Below are positions 11,918-20,220 of a stretch of 64,000 nucleotides of DNA, piece after piece. Location: contig JAWPHD010011508.1 in the NCBI GenBank assembly GCA_037043455.1, positions 1 to 64,000 on the forward strand, read 5' to 3'. Each line of letters starts with the position of its first letter. Positions within the stretch are counted from its first letter, which is position 1. Under the pieces are notes generated by a model. The model was given only the letters and a program-made list of their open reading frames with translations, was not told the origin of the DNA and made no database searches. Position numbers and translations under genes: made by a program. The stretch comes from Cyrtodaria siliqua (Eukaryota > Mollusca > Bivalvia > Adapedonta > Hiatellidae).

Positions 11918-12128
11918 TAGCATTACTCATTTGCTGTTAGCATTGCTATTAGCATTACTCATTTGCTGTTAGCATTACTCATTTGCTATTAGCATTGCTA
12001 TTAACATTACTCATTTGCTGTTAGCATTACTCATTTGCTGTTAGCATTACTCATTTGCTATTAGCATTGCTATTAGCATTGCTATTAGCATTACTCATTT
12101 GCTGTTAGCATTGCTATTAGCATTACTC
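11918..12128 (+). repeat. 21/12-bp tandem array in the viral element
   Basis: Alternating units CATTACTCATTTGCTRTTAG (21 bp, given short here) and a 12-bp CATTGCTATTAG variant, about 12 units. The right edge runs into the 3' coding end of the 12095-12661 gene, whose C-terminus is therefore repetitive (SNANSNANSK). A diverged start of the array extends to about 11885. Confidence 0.9.
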
Positions 12129-12661
12129 AATTTTGAAAAATATTCCCCATCGAATGTACCATCTATGTTTTTAATCTCAAAATCCTGATAGGTGATATCA
12201 TTAGTTTGTATCATCCTTAAATTTAATGCTATTGTGATGACACTTTTTATAAGTTTCTTTTCCTTGATGTCGCACTCCAACCCAAGCACGTACTTGTCAA
12301 TTATCCTCAGTTTGTCCCTCTTTTTTACGTTGTTCCACAGCTTCATGGAGTCCTTTATATCTTGCTCCATCCTGGAAAAGTCAGGGTCCTCGGTCCACAA
12401 TAGCGTGTTGAGGAAATTTCTGGATTCATCCGTGTACATGGAAGGTATTTTAAAACTCCCGCGATCCGTCACAAGCGTAGACGTTCCGTCTGGGTCATCC
12501 AGGATCATACCACATTTTCCAAAGCTCAGCAGTTCCAACTGCCTCCTTCTTTCCTTATTAGTTTCTCGTTTGCTACAATCTAGAAAAAATCGATAAAACC
12601 TCCTTTTTTTTAAACTAGTACTCCAAACTCTTAATTGGGAGTTCAAATAAATTCGCAACAT
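12095..12661 (-). CDS. Hypothetical viral protein, 188 aa
   Basis: ATG at 12661, 11 bp after the stop of the ATPase frame. The protein is charged and mostly helical, with no transmembrane segment and no cysteine-protease triad that I can point to. The last ten residues are encoded by the tandem array. Intact frame. Its place just after the ATPase in the capsid block suggests a packaging or virion role, but nothing in the sequence proves this. Confidence 0.6.
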   Translation of the reverse strand: MLRIYLNSQLRVWSTSLKKRRFYRFFLDCSKRETNKERRRQLELLSFGKCGMILDDPDGTSTLVTDRGSFKIPSMYTDESRNFLNTLLWTEDPDFSRMEQDIKDSMKLWNNVKKRDKLRIIDKYVLGLECDIKEKKLIKSVITIALNLRMIQTNDITYQDFEIKNIDGTFDGEYFSKLSNANSNANSK

Positions 12662-12672
12662 GCTGTTAAAAA

Positions 12673-13344
12673 TTATTCAACCCAATAACCAGTGGGTTGA
12701 TCAGTCCTCAAAATTAACTTGGAATATTTAGTCTTTGCTAAAGCTTTTCTTATTCTGGTTCTCTCTTCCAGCGTTGGAATAACATCATTTTCTCTCAAAC
12801 AATTTTCATAACTATCTCTGTCTTTGGTGTCAAACATACACAACCATTTTGCTTGCTCCCGCAAATCTTTCAATACAGAATTATATCACTGTGAAATGAC
12901 CCATACTGATTGTTTGGCGTGACGACCGGAGAATGCCAACTCTGATAACATATCTTTTTTCTTTGTTAATTCTTTTGTGGCGGAGCAATCATCAATGATG
13001 TATAATGTAGGCTTGCCGGCATATTGTTTGAAAAATAAACGCAACAGTTCTTGTAGCATTTCTTTGTCGTTGCTCACGGGATTGATAAGTAATTTTTTTT
13101 TATCTCTCGGGTGTCTCACATCTCCTATCCAGGGTCTATTTTTATAAGCCTCGTTCCACTCTATGGTTGGACACAATATAATTATATGTTCAAAAACTCC
13201 AACATACTCTTGTTCAAGTATGTCAAGAACAAACTCTGTTTTGCCGCAGCCTGTCTGACCACAGATAATGGAACTGTGCGGATATTTAGGATATTTAGTA
13301 TCGTACTTCTTTAAATCTTCCATCTTCGAAATTGATTTGCGCAT
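12673..13344 (-). pseudogene. FtsK/HerA-type genome-packaging ATPase, internal TGA
   Basis: A P-loop ATPase of the type that pumps viral DNA into capsids. Walker A is GQTGCGKTE (about residues 29-37) and Walker B is LYIIDD followed by CSATKEL. After SVWVISQ a single TGA (12888-12886) interrupts the frame, which continues in phase through KDLREQAKWL to a natural stop at 12673, for about 223 codons in all. The start at 13344 is the longest choice. The ATG at 13323 (MEDLKKY) is also possible. The 5' end overlaps the capsid gene by about 50 bp, typical of these compact genomes. Confidence 0.9.
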
Positions 13345-14560
13345 CTTGTATTATATATAGATAAATATTTAAAATTTGATCTGCATCTGCTTTTTTATTT
13401 ATGAGTATCGTTATGCCTTCACTGCCGTTTTCTATTCTTCTTCCACTGTCGTGTAATAAATTGTCATCACATGTTCTAAGGTCAAGCCACAAAGCATATG
13501 CTTTTGTTAGATAGGTCTCAAGAGAAACAAGGGTAAAGTATAAGTCCCTCGCTACTACGTCCGTCTCTTTGTTTCTTTTTGAGGTTAAGGCAAAATATTT
13601 GTTGCTTTCATCCCAATGTTGATATGCCCTCATGCCCTGACTATACAACTGATTTGGTACACCCTCTATTGTCATTTCAACCTTTTCAATCTTTGGGTTG
13701 TAAAAGGATTCCGTGTCTGTTCTTTCTGGGTCGTCAAACAGTATTAAAATACCTTTCATGCTCCTTGCTGGTGTATTAATGTTGATATTCCAAAGGGTAT
13801 CAGATTTGTTTGCTATTATTTTTCTGTGTCGCAAGATACGATCATACATAAATGACATCTTACCATTGGTTTGCTGTCTTATTTGTCTGGCTAATTCAAC
13901 ATCACTTACCATATCAAATTCCAAGCAGATATTTTTTATTACATAAGATGTATCAGCATCACTGCTTTTGATAACTTTGTTATAATCGTTAAACGTTAAT
14001 TCATATTCTAACCTATCACCAAGCCCCGCCTGATAAAATGGCATATGACTTTCTAACATTTCAAAGTCCAGTGGAATACAAAATCTATTTCCATAAGCTG
14101 CTGCTATAGCTTCATCTTTGGTGTCTGAGGAAGCATCTCCCGCGCCAACTCTATGTTTTAGCATGTTTGCTTTACCCACACCTTGGTAAGCTATGTTTAT
14201 TCGTTCGGTAGGGCTTTTCCATAAATCTACATAACTGTGATATATATCACTGTCATCTATTGACATGACTTCGTTGCCACTTATTCTGATTGTCATTTTT
14301 TTCACAATTGCTCTGCCTAGATTCTGGTATACAGTAGCGTTAACGTCTCTGCTTTTAAGTTCTATTTCAAAGGCAAGACGAGCAGTACGTGGAACTATCA
14401 CATCATTAGTACTTAGATTGGGAAATCTCACAAGCAGTTGGTGGTTTTGGTCAATCGTTGAAGGGTTGTTAGTAATAACTACACTTGTGCGGATGCCCTT
14501 GGCATCATGAGGCTCTCTTAGTTTTCTATGAGGATTGAGCTTACTTCCGTAAGCTGACAT
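13295..14560 (-). CDS. Probable major capsid protein, 421 aa
   Basis: Longest intact structural-type frame in the element. ATG at 14560 (MSAYGSKLN) and stop at 13295. The sequence is beta-rich with alternating hydrophobic strands (LLVRFPNLSTNDVIVP, RLAFEIELKS, DRLEYELTFNDY) and no membrane segment, as expected of a jelly-roll capsid protein. It lies directly upstream of the packaging ATPase and overlaps it, a gene order typical of Polinton-like viruses. The identification as double jelly-roll major capsid protein rests on context and composition. At 421 residues it is shorter than many hexon-like proteins. A structure prediction would decide it. No stops or frameshifts. Confidence 0.68.
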   Translation of the reverse strand: MSAYGSKLNPHRKLREPHDAKGIRTSVVITNNPSTIDQNHQLLVRFPNLSTNDVIVPRTARLAFEIELKSRDVNATVYQNLGRAIVKKMTIRISGNEVMSIDDSDIYHSYVDLWKSPTERINIAYQGVGKANMLKHRVGAGDASSDTKDEAIAAAYGNRFCIPLDFEMLESHMPFYQAGLGDRLEYELTFNDYNKVIKSSDADTSYVIKNICLEFDMVSDVELARQIRQQTNGKMSFMYDRILRHRKIIANKSDTLWNININTPARSMKGILILFDDPERTDTESFYNPKIEKVEMTIEGVPNQLYSQGMRAYQHWDESNKYFALTSKRNKETDVVARDLYFTLVSLETYLTKAYALWLDLRTCDDNLLHDSGRRIENGSEGITILINKKADADQILNIYLYIIQDAQINFEDGRFKEVRY

Positions 14561-14614
14561 GTTTTTAAATATATATATATAGTATTTATTTTTTTAAATT
14601 AAATAAAATAAACA
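14561..14614. promoter_or_regulatory. Divergent AT-rich promoter between capsid and 14615 genes
   Basis: Only 54 bp separate two opposite ATGs. The stretch is nearly pure A/T and contains ATATATATATATAG, which could serve as a TATA-like element for both directions. Confidence 0.45.
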
Positions 14615-15941
14615 ATGGCTGAGTTTGACAATCCTACGTTCGATCGAGATGCTTATGTAGATGAATTACTTGATAAAGAATTTATACAACCTGGCTTAGA
14701 ATTCCAGAGACAAATTGTAAATGAAAATAATCATATTAATCAGCTTCAAGGGGAAGATAAAATAAAAGAACAGCTCACACAAAAAAAGTGGTTAGTAGAT
14801 CAATTTTTTACTGAAGTTAATGCTGAGATCAGCGGAATTGATTATAAAGATGATTTTAGAGTGGCTGAGGACAAAATCGGTAAAACAATGTTATATGCAG
14901 TTCGGTTGGGGAAGGATGACGTCCCACTTACCTATTATAGGGGAAATGATCCAAACGAACCAATCAAGTTTTATAAGCTGGACACTTTAGTTAGAAAACA
15001 TGGTATTGACTTTGTGAAAAACACTTTAAAAATGTATGATTATTTACTTCCACGTGAAAGAGTTGCTCGGGGTAGGGCGGAATTAGCATCCTTGGCAAAA
15101 ACAAGAGATACCATCGCTGCAGAAAATATACCATTGCAAACTTTTTCAACAACTGAAGATGTACAAAATACAGTAGATGCTGTAATTATAATTGAGAGTG
15201 ATTTGAGTAATATAATAGATGAAACTGCTGTTCACTGTAACACTGCGAGAGATACGAGGTTTAGATAAGAGATTGCAAAGCTTCCGTGGAGAACTTACTA
15301 ATAATCTCTCAAAGCTCACTGAGCTTGATAAAGAAATAGCAAAAGAAAAACAAAAATTAGAACAGGTGAGCACCCCCGGGCAGGAGGATGAGTTTCAACA
15401 AGAGCGTCTACGCGACAGAATACAAAACTTAGAAGATGAAAAAAGTGCACGACTTGAAGCGGCGAGTGAAAACAAAGAAGCATTACGCAGTCAAATAAAC
15501 AGGATAAAAGAAACTACAAATAAGGTGTTAAAAGAAGACATAACATTGGGTGAGAGAATCAAAACCTTGTTTAGGGAGCAAGGTATTACTATGGTTAGTA
15601 TTTTGACTGCCTTTGGTATGATTATTGGGGTATTAGTTGGGGCCATTATTCCTACAACGGGAGGAGGGACTGCACCTGTTCCAACTCCAAAACCTGATCC
15701 ATCAAGTGTAAAAGATTGGATAAAAAAACAACTAGGTAATCTTGGTAAACTTCTTGCCAACCTAGCTGGTAAAGCTGCTGCAGCTTTACCAGGAGTTATT
15801 GGTGCAATAATATCATGGCTTTTATCTGCAACAGGTAATGTTATTAACTGGCTTGCTAACAATCCATGAGCTTTGCTTGTTGCCGCTGTTGGGTTGCTAT
15901 ATGTGGCAGCCAAAGAGTGGTTTAGTAAATCTCGTAGATAA
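14615..15941 (+). pseudogene. Coiled-coil membrane viral protein, frameshift and stop
   Basis: First frame 14615-15268 starts MAEFDNPTF. Around 15220-15260 the reading frame shifts and continues to a TGA at 15867, beyond which the same frame goes on (ALLVAAVGLLYVAAKEWF) to a TAA at 15941. A long charged coiled coil is centred near 15310-15520. Hydrophobic segments lie near 15590-15650 (MVSILTAFGMIIGVLVGAI), 15775-15835 (ALPGVIGAIISWLLSA) and after the stop. Length without lesions would be about 440 residues. The architecture suggests a virion or membrane-associated structural protein. I cannot assign a family. The 3' end overlaps the convergent gene by 20 bp. Confidence 0.7.
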
Positions 15942-16236
15942 GTAATGCAGCAAGACCTATTACTATTGTACCAACAATTATGGTTGTTTTGTTATCTTCG
16001 TGTTCAATCGCTATTTTTTGTATTTGGTCCACAGTTTTATGTATTGATTTATCAGAATGTTCCGGTAAAAATGTCTTTGTTGTGGTGCCTTGAAAAGGTT
16101 GAACACTTTTTGGCGGTACTGGTTTTACATTTACATCATTATTTAATCCTAATGCTTGTGCATCGGTTGCTATTACAATTTCATTATTGTAGTCTTGTAT
16201 TGTTCCAATTCTCAATTCCATGTCACCCGGAGACAT
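15922..16236 (-). CDS. Tail-anchored small viral protein, 104 aa
   Basis: ATG at 16236 (MSPGDMELR). The open frame reaches slightly further with a TTG at 16242. A soluble, charged N-terminal part is followed by a single C-terminal hydrophobic helix (IIVGTIVIGLAALLIY), the layout of a tail-anchored membrane protein. Convergent with, and overlapping, the 14615 gene. It follows the 16268-17173 gene in the same direction after a 31-bp gap. Function unknown. Confidence 0.6.
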   Translation of the reverse strand: MSPGDMELRIGTIQDYNNEIVIATDAQALGLNNDVNVKPVPPKSVQPFQGTTTKTFLPEHSDKSIHKTVDQIQKIAIEHEDNKTTIIVGTIVIGLAALLIYEIY

Positions 16237-16267
16237 GTACAATCTACTTCCATAGACAAAATTAACT

Positions 16268-17173
16268 TTACTTCTTCCATATTAGGGTGGTTTCATATCT
16301 TGAAATTTGACTGGGCAAGTTGATGGGGCTGTTTATTGCGTCCTCTACATTTGCTAAAAATTGTTTCTGTGCATCAAATGCCGTTCCAGTTTCAAGTATA
16401 TCTGTTTTTGTTTGGGATTGCGAGCCAAGGATTGCCCAGCAGTATGTTCTTATGCTGTCATTGATGCGTTCTACTCCAGCTCTTGTAAATCCAGATGAAC
16501 AATCTAGTATAAAAGTAGACCAGCTGTTGTCAGCCTCAGATCCTTGGGCAATGTAATCAATGTGATATGTTTTATCACTCTCATAGACTGTAAAACGCAT
16601 CGTTTTGTTGTCGTATACAATATTTTCCAAAGGATGATAGCCAATATGTGTCCAGTAATTATAAATTGTTCCTAGACCATCATTATAGCTTTGTTTTTGT
16701 CTCCAGTCTGAATATAAGTCAACGTTAAACTCCTTGCATATTCTCTCGTACGCGTTTCGGTTATATGTGTTATTAAACGCATTCCAATTTGAGTCTTGTG
16801 GCATTGCTACACTCATCTCAAATAATATTCTTCTGACTTGGTAGTAGACATGAAATCGAAATAACGAACCCACCAAGGCATCAGATTTTAGATGGTTGTT
16901 AAAATCAATACCACATCCAGTTGTCGCGCACCAAATGGCAAAATTCAACTGGTTCTGCCAAAATAACATCCAATCTGTCTCCCAGCGTTGGACTATAGAA
17001 TCTGATTTGACGTATGGGAGTTTGTATTTTTCAAAGACATTGGGAAATGATGCTTTAAAGTCTTTACCGTTTGATGTAATGACTATGTTTTGATTTATTA
17101 TATCTATCACTTTCTTGCTGAAAGTACTTAAATAGTGAGCATCCGGGTTATATTTAAATTCTTTAGAAATCAT
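16268..17173 (-). CDS. Hypothetical viral protein, 301 aa
   Basis: Intact frame from the ATG at 17173. Tryptophan- and aromatic-rich globular protein (RWETDWMLFWQNQLNFAIW near residues 63-81) with no membrane segment. The second half has alternating strands. I do not recognise the fold. It could be a capsid-associated or entry-related protein, but nothing visible establishes that. Its start is 27 bp from the divergent gene at 17201. Confidence 0.65.
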   Translation of the reverse strand: MISKEFKYNPDAHYLSTFSKKVIDIINQNIVITSNGKDFKASFPNVFEKYKLPYVKSDSIVQRWETDWMLFWQNQLNFAIWCATTGCGIDFNNHLKSDALVGSLFRFHVYYQVRRILFEMSVAMPQDSNWNAFNNTYNRNAYERICKEFNVDLYSDWRQKQSYNDGLGTIYNYWTHIGYHPLENIVYDNKTMRFTVYESDKTYHIDYIAQGSEADNSWSTFILDCSSGFTRAGVERINDSIRTYCWAILGSQSQTKTDILETGTAFDAQKQFLANVEDAINSPINLPSQISRYETTLIWKK

Positions 17174-17200
17174 TTTTATTTATATATATTAAAAAAAAAA
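17174..17200. promoter_or_regulatory. 27-bp divergent AT promoter
   Basis: Pure A/T (TTTATTTATATATATT then an A-run) between the oppositely directed ATGs at 17173 and 17201. The shared control region must lie here or inside the genes. Confidence 0.4.
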
Positions 17201-17847
17201 ATGTTTCATACAATTTCAAACATAGACAACTCTATTAACTTAAAACAGTATATCGATAATAGAAATGGAGATAAGCGCGTTGGATTAAAAAGTTTTACAT
17301 ACACTATCGGTTGGTTTAATGTTGATCAAGAAGTCATAAAGACAAAAAAACAGATAAAATAGAACATTTACCAGGTGGACTCTATAACTTTGAAGAGTTG
17401 GCAAAACATTTTAAATTGCTAAATGAAGATATTATCCTAACCATTTATACGCAAAGTGCTACAGCCATTTTAGATACGCCAATAGAGACACGAATGTCAA
17501 CCCGTCTTTCAAATATGCTGGGATTCAAAGACAGAAGATGGATAAAAGGTGTTCGTGGGGGAGATTTTCCAATTGATTTAGCTCCTTATAAACAGCTCTA
17601 TGTTCATCTGGAACAAATTAATACAAGTGGTAATTATTTCAATGGTAAGCCAAGCACTATAATAGGTGTTGTACCTGTGGTAAATAAGCAGTATGGAGAT
17701 ATTGTATATACACCTTATTTTTATCCTCAATATCATTGTCTTATGAATGGTGCAATTTCTGAATTAAAAATAGAAGTCAGAGATGAGCATGGCAACAAGA
17801 TAGATAATCACGGCTTGCCCATGAGTTGTGTTTTAGAAATTATTTAA
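17201..17847 (+). pseudogene. Penton/minor-capsid-like protein, one frameshift
   Basis: Starts at the ATG at 17201 (MFHTISNID). A 7-A run at 17344-17350 is one base short for continuity, and the protein carries on in the next frame (EHLPGGLYNFEELAKHF) to 17847. About 215 residues when read across. It is beta-rich, with strands and turns consistent with a single jelly roll (QLYVHLEQINTSGNYF, AISELKIEVRDEHGNKI). A minor capsid or penton role is an inference from size, beta content and position in the structural block. Confidence 0.55.
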
Positions 17848-17873
17848 AACATTATATTTTTATAAAAAAAACG

Positions 17874-18342
17874 ATGAGTATATTTGGGCCTAAAAAAAAC
17901 AGAAGACTTAGAGGCTTTGATAAATGATGTTCAAGATTTATATAGGCGAGTTGTGCCTATTGTTAACCGAGTTGATGATCTTAAATATGGGATTATAACA
18001 CTATGTGCGGAGGCTAAGGGTCCTATTGCAATGAATAGAGTACTCTCATTTGGTAACGGTGGAGCAGAAACAAATGTGGGGTATGTAATGACACGCCGTG
18101 GTCGGATTATGGGAATAGGTTTAGCATGTGACCGATTAGTTGGTGACGTAACTGTTATAGTTTCTGTCGATGGTGTTGAACAACCCAATTATGGTATAAC
18201 GCTTCACACCACCCCACGCAAACACGATAACTTTGATAGTCCTTTAGAGATTGATGCTGGTTCTGTTGTAAACTTTGTATGCAAGGTTGCTAACGCTACC
18301 GCTGTAAATACGGTGGTGTCATTATTAATTGAATTAATTTAA
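17874..18342 (+). pseudogene. Beta-rich fibre-like viral protein, one frameshift
   Basis: The ATG at 17874 gives MSIFGPKK. An 8-A run (17892-17899) is one base too long, and the rest continues as TEDLEALINDVQDLYRRV to 18342. An N-terminal helical stalk-like segment is followed by a glycine-containing beta domain (GYVMTRRGRIMGIGL, VTVIVSVDGVEQ, SVVNFVCKVANATAVNTVV). The pattern resembles small trimeric surface/fibre knobs, but I cannot confirm homology. About 155 residues. Confidence 0.5.
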
Positions 18343-18357
18343 TTTTTCTTATTAAAA

Positions 18358-18924
18358 ATGAAGCAACCGACAGCACCAAATTTATATCCGGAGTTGTCAG
18401 AGGACGTACAGAATTATAGATTACAAAAAATTTCAGAGATTGAACAAAAGTTAATTACAGAACGAGACACACGCAAGTCTCTTTATAAAAAATATAAACG
18501 TGGTATTAATATCACGGATGGAATTGACACTACCTTAATATCTGCAGGTGTTATTATGGCTGGGACTGGATTTGTTGTTCCAGTTTTGTTACCTTTAGAA
18601 ATAGCAGCAATACTATGTGGAGCTACAGGTGTTTGTATTAATTTCATCAGACGCAAGCTTAATGTAAAAGCTCAAAAACATCATAAAATAAAAACTTTCA
18701 CAGAGTCTAAGTTGAATAGTATAAAGCAGTTAATATCAAAAGCATTGAGTGATGCACAGATATCTGAGCAAGAGTTTAAGTTGATTTTGGATGAACTGGA
18801 AAGATACTATAATTTCAAAGAACAAAAGACACTTGAAATTAGCGAAGTTCAAAATAAAGAACTAGTGGAGCAGGGAAGAAAGGAAGCAATGGCAACCTTA
18901 CAAAAAAGTCTAAAAAGTGTGTGA
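18358..18924 (+). CDS. Helical double-membrane-span viral protein, 188 aa
   Basis: Intact frame starting 15 bp after the previous stop. The N-terminal half is helical and charged. Two adjacent hydrophobic segments span about residues 59-100 (ISAGVIMAGTGFVVPVLL and LEIAAILCGATGVCI). The C-terminal half is a long amphipathic helix/coiled coil (KALSDAQISEQEFKLILDEL). Possibly a membrane-active or capsid-cement-like protein; role unknown. Last of the + strand structural run. Confidence 0.6.
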   Translation: MKQPTAPNLYPELSEDVQNYRLQKISEIEQKLITERDTRKSLYKKYKRGINITDGIDTTLISAGVIMAGTGFVVPVLLPLEIAAILCGATGVCINFIRRKLNVKAQKHHKIKTFTESKLNSIKQLISKALSDAQISEQEFKLILDELERYYNFKEQKTLEISEVQNKELVEQGRKEAMATLQKSLKSV

Positions 18925-18959
18925 TAAATTGTTTTAGTAATGTGTATGAGTATGATCCA

Positions 18960-19034
18960 CCACCTTTGTATTCAACATAGCCCACCGGTCATCTCACTAT
19001 AATGTATTAAGAAAATATATAATACAAAGAAATA
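18960..19034 (+). promoter_or_regulatory. Promoter-like box shared with the polymerase gene
   Basis: CCCACCGGTCATCTCACTAT (18980) followed by an AT leader ending ACAAAGAAATAATGG. The same box and leader arrangement lies upstream of the polymerase start (5078-5184). Two unrelated proteins behind the same motif argue for a conserved control element. Confidence 0.55.
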
Positions 19035-19319
19035 ATGGAAATCAATTATCAAAAAGAAATCAATGTTTGCAAATTTCTTAAAATTAGATTACACAATCCA
19101 TGTAAAAATAAGACTACAAAAGATTCTAATTATTGCAGTTTGCATAAGTATCTATTAAAAAGTCATGTATTACCATGCTCAATATGTAAAAAGGGTACAA
19201 GAGTAAAAAATAAAATGTGTGCTGATTGTGGTGGAGTTTCAGTCAGAATAGTGGATAAATTTATTGAAAATTTAAATTATAATGCTGAGTGCTTAAAATT
19301 TAGACGTATTCAGGTTTAA
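19035..19319 (+). CDS. Small Cys-rich putative zinc-binding protein, 94 aa
   Basis: ATG at 19035. Cysteine and histidine pattern C-x10-C, CSLH, then C-x2-C (PCSICKKGT) and C-x2-C (CADCGG), which could bind two zinc ions. Basic overall. It sits alone at the right end with its own polymerase-like promoter, so it may be an early regulatory gene. I do not recognise the family. Confidence 0.55.
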   Translation: MEINYQKEINVCKFLKIRLHNPCKNKTTKDSNYCSLHKYLLKSHVLPCSICKKGTRVKNKMCADCGGVSVRIVDKFIENLNYNAECLKFRRIQV

Positions 19320-19346
19320 TCACATGATGGCGAGTGGACCAGCTAC

Positions 19347-19481
19347 ACCACGATAAAACGCTGACGGGTGACTTTTTTTTTTTTTGGGAGAATCAGGGTA
19401 AAACCTCTAACAATAATGTTATGTTATCAATCCCTGTCTAGACGGCAACACTCTCGTTATACCTTTACGGTATAACGCGAG
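19347..19481. repeat. Right terminal inverted repeat and hairpin of the viral element
   Basis: 19347-19368 is the inverted partner of 4961-4983. A T-run follows. At 19453-19481 a hairpin has arms CTCGTTATACC and GGTATAACGCGAG around TTTAC (one bulged base). It could be a terminal or replication-related structure. Confidence 0.45.
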
Positions 19482-19533
19482 AAAAATATTTGAATTTTGA
19501 TTTATTAAAATAAATCAAAATATAAACCCAAAT

Positions 19534-19662
19534 ATGAGTATAGAAATCGAATGTATAAACGGTATGACTAATAAGATTAGAGTGAAAGGACATGCAATTT
19601 CAATGGGTGTTAAATTTTCAAAAACATTAAAAAATATTTTTTTATTTAATTTAAATAATTGA
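19534..19662 (+). CDS. Possible 42-aa chimeric ORF
   Basis: Starts MSIEIECINGMTNKIRVKG in viral-side sequence and runs across the junction at 19589 into the flanking repeat before stopping. If ever real, its end was replaced by the repeat. Weak. Confidence 0.2.
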   Translation: MSIEIECINGMTNKIRVKGHAISMGVKFSKTLKNIFLFNLNN

Positions 19663-19993
19663 ACTCTGTGAACTTTCACTTCTGTACTGAATCGTACACA
19701 ACAAAAGGCGGGGCTTCAGCCAAGCTATATTTAGCTGTACGCAACCTATATACGCAACGTTATTTAACACCCATTGAAATTGCATGTCAATATTCAGTGC
19801 GGATTCAACAGTGTTTGTAAACACAGACATGTGCAGAGAGGTTGAGCTGGAAAAGTTGTCCTTTTCACACTTTTAAAGGCTTTGTGATGGAAATATCTAT
19901 GAAAAAAGGTAATTTAAAGAATAATTCTTGAGATATTAGCTGACAGGTGTCACAGGAGGTCTATGGCAAAGTATTTAGTTTTCTGCAACCTTA
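19589..19993 (+). mobile_element. TIR element, right copy (left end missing)
   Basis: 19589-19750 repeats 2938-3185 in direct orientation with an internal deletion. 19765-19990 is the inverted terminus, complementary to 2725-2960 and ending CTGCAACC. TTA follows (19991-19993), matching the TTA before 2725. The first ~213 bp of the element are absent at 19588/19589. Confidence 0.65.
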
Positions 19994-20078
19994 AGTGTGT
20001 CTGACGTCGTGGCGGTTCTATGTCCATCTGAATTAATTATTACTAATGTGATTGCAATGTTATGTGATAAAAAGTATC

Positions 20079-20220
20079 TTAAACTCGTTCCCATTCCATT
20101 ATAAGATTTATGAACCTCGTTATGAATTATTTTTAATTTTAACTCCCCAAAAGGCTCGTTAAAATTAAAATAATTCATAACTCGTTTCATAAATCTTATA
20201 TGAAATGGGAACTCGCTTAA
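20079..20220. mobile_element. Foldback element with ~60-bp stem, TTAA at both ends
   Basis: Left arm AAACTCGTTCCCATTCCATT... (20081 onward) pairs with the right arm ending AAATGGGAACTCGC (20216). The loop is a short stretch near 20143-20155. TTAA stands at both outer ends. Any ORF read through it is a by-product. Foldback MITE or hairpin-RNA precursor. No coding content. Confidence 0.7.

Larger units (their letters stand above)
4920..19591. mobile_element. Endogenous Polinton/adintovirus-like element
   Basis: About 14.5 kb with family B polymerase, DDE integrase, packaging-type ATPase, a capsid-like protein and about ten small genes in compact blocks with overlapping 3' ends. That combination defines Polinton/Maverick-type self-synthesising elements and the related adintoviruses. 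The ends are uncertain: a short inverted repeat (4961-4983 with 19347-19368) supports roughly these limits, and the right end abuts the TIR repeat at 19589. No 6-bp target duplication could be identified. At least twelve stops or frameshifts show that this copy is inactive. A recognisable adenovirus-type cysteine protease is absent. Confidence 0.85.

Noticed and set aside
12095..12661. Adenovirus-type protease
   Set aside because: No His/Asp/Cys arrangement of that family can be seen; left as hypothetical.
2722..19993. Outer ~230-bp inverted repeats as the viral element's own terminal repeats
   Set aside because: A third partial copy at 4414 and the direct-orientation overlap show they belong to a separate short repeat; 6-bp flanks do not match.
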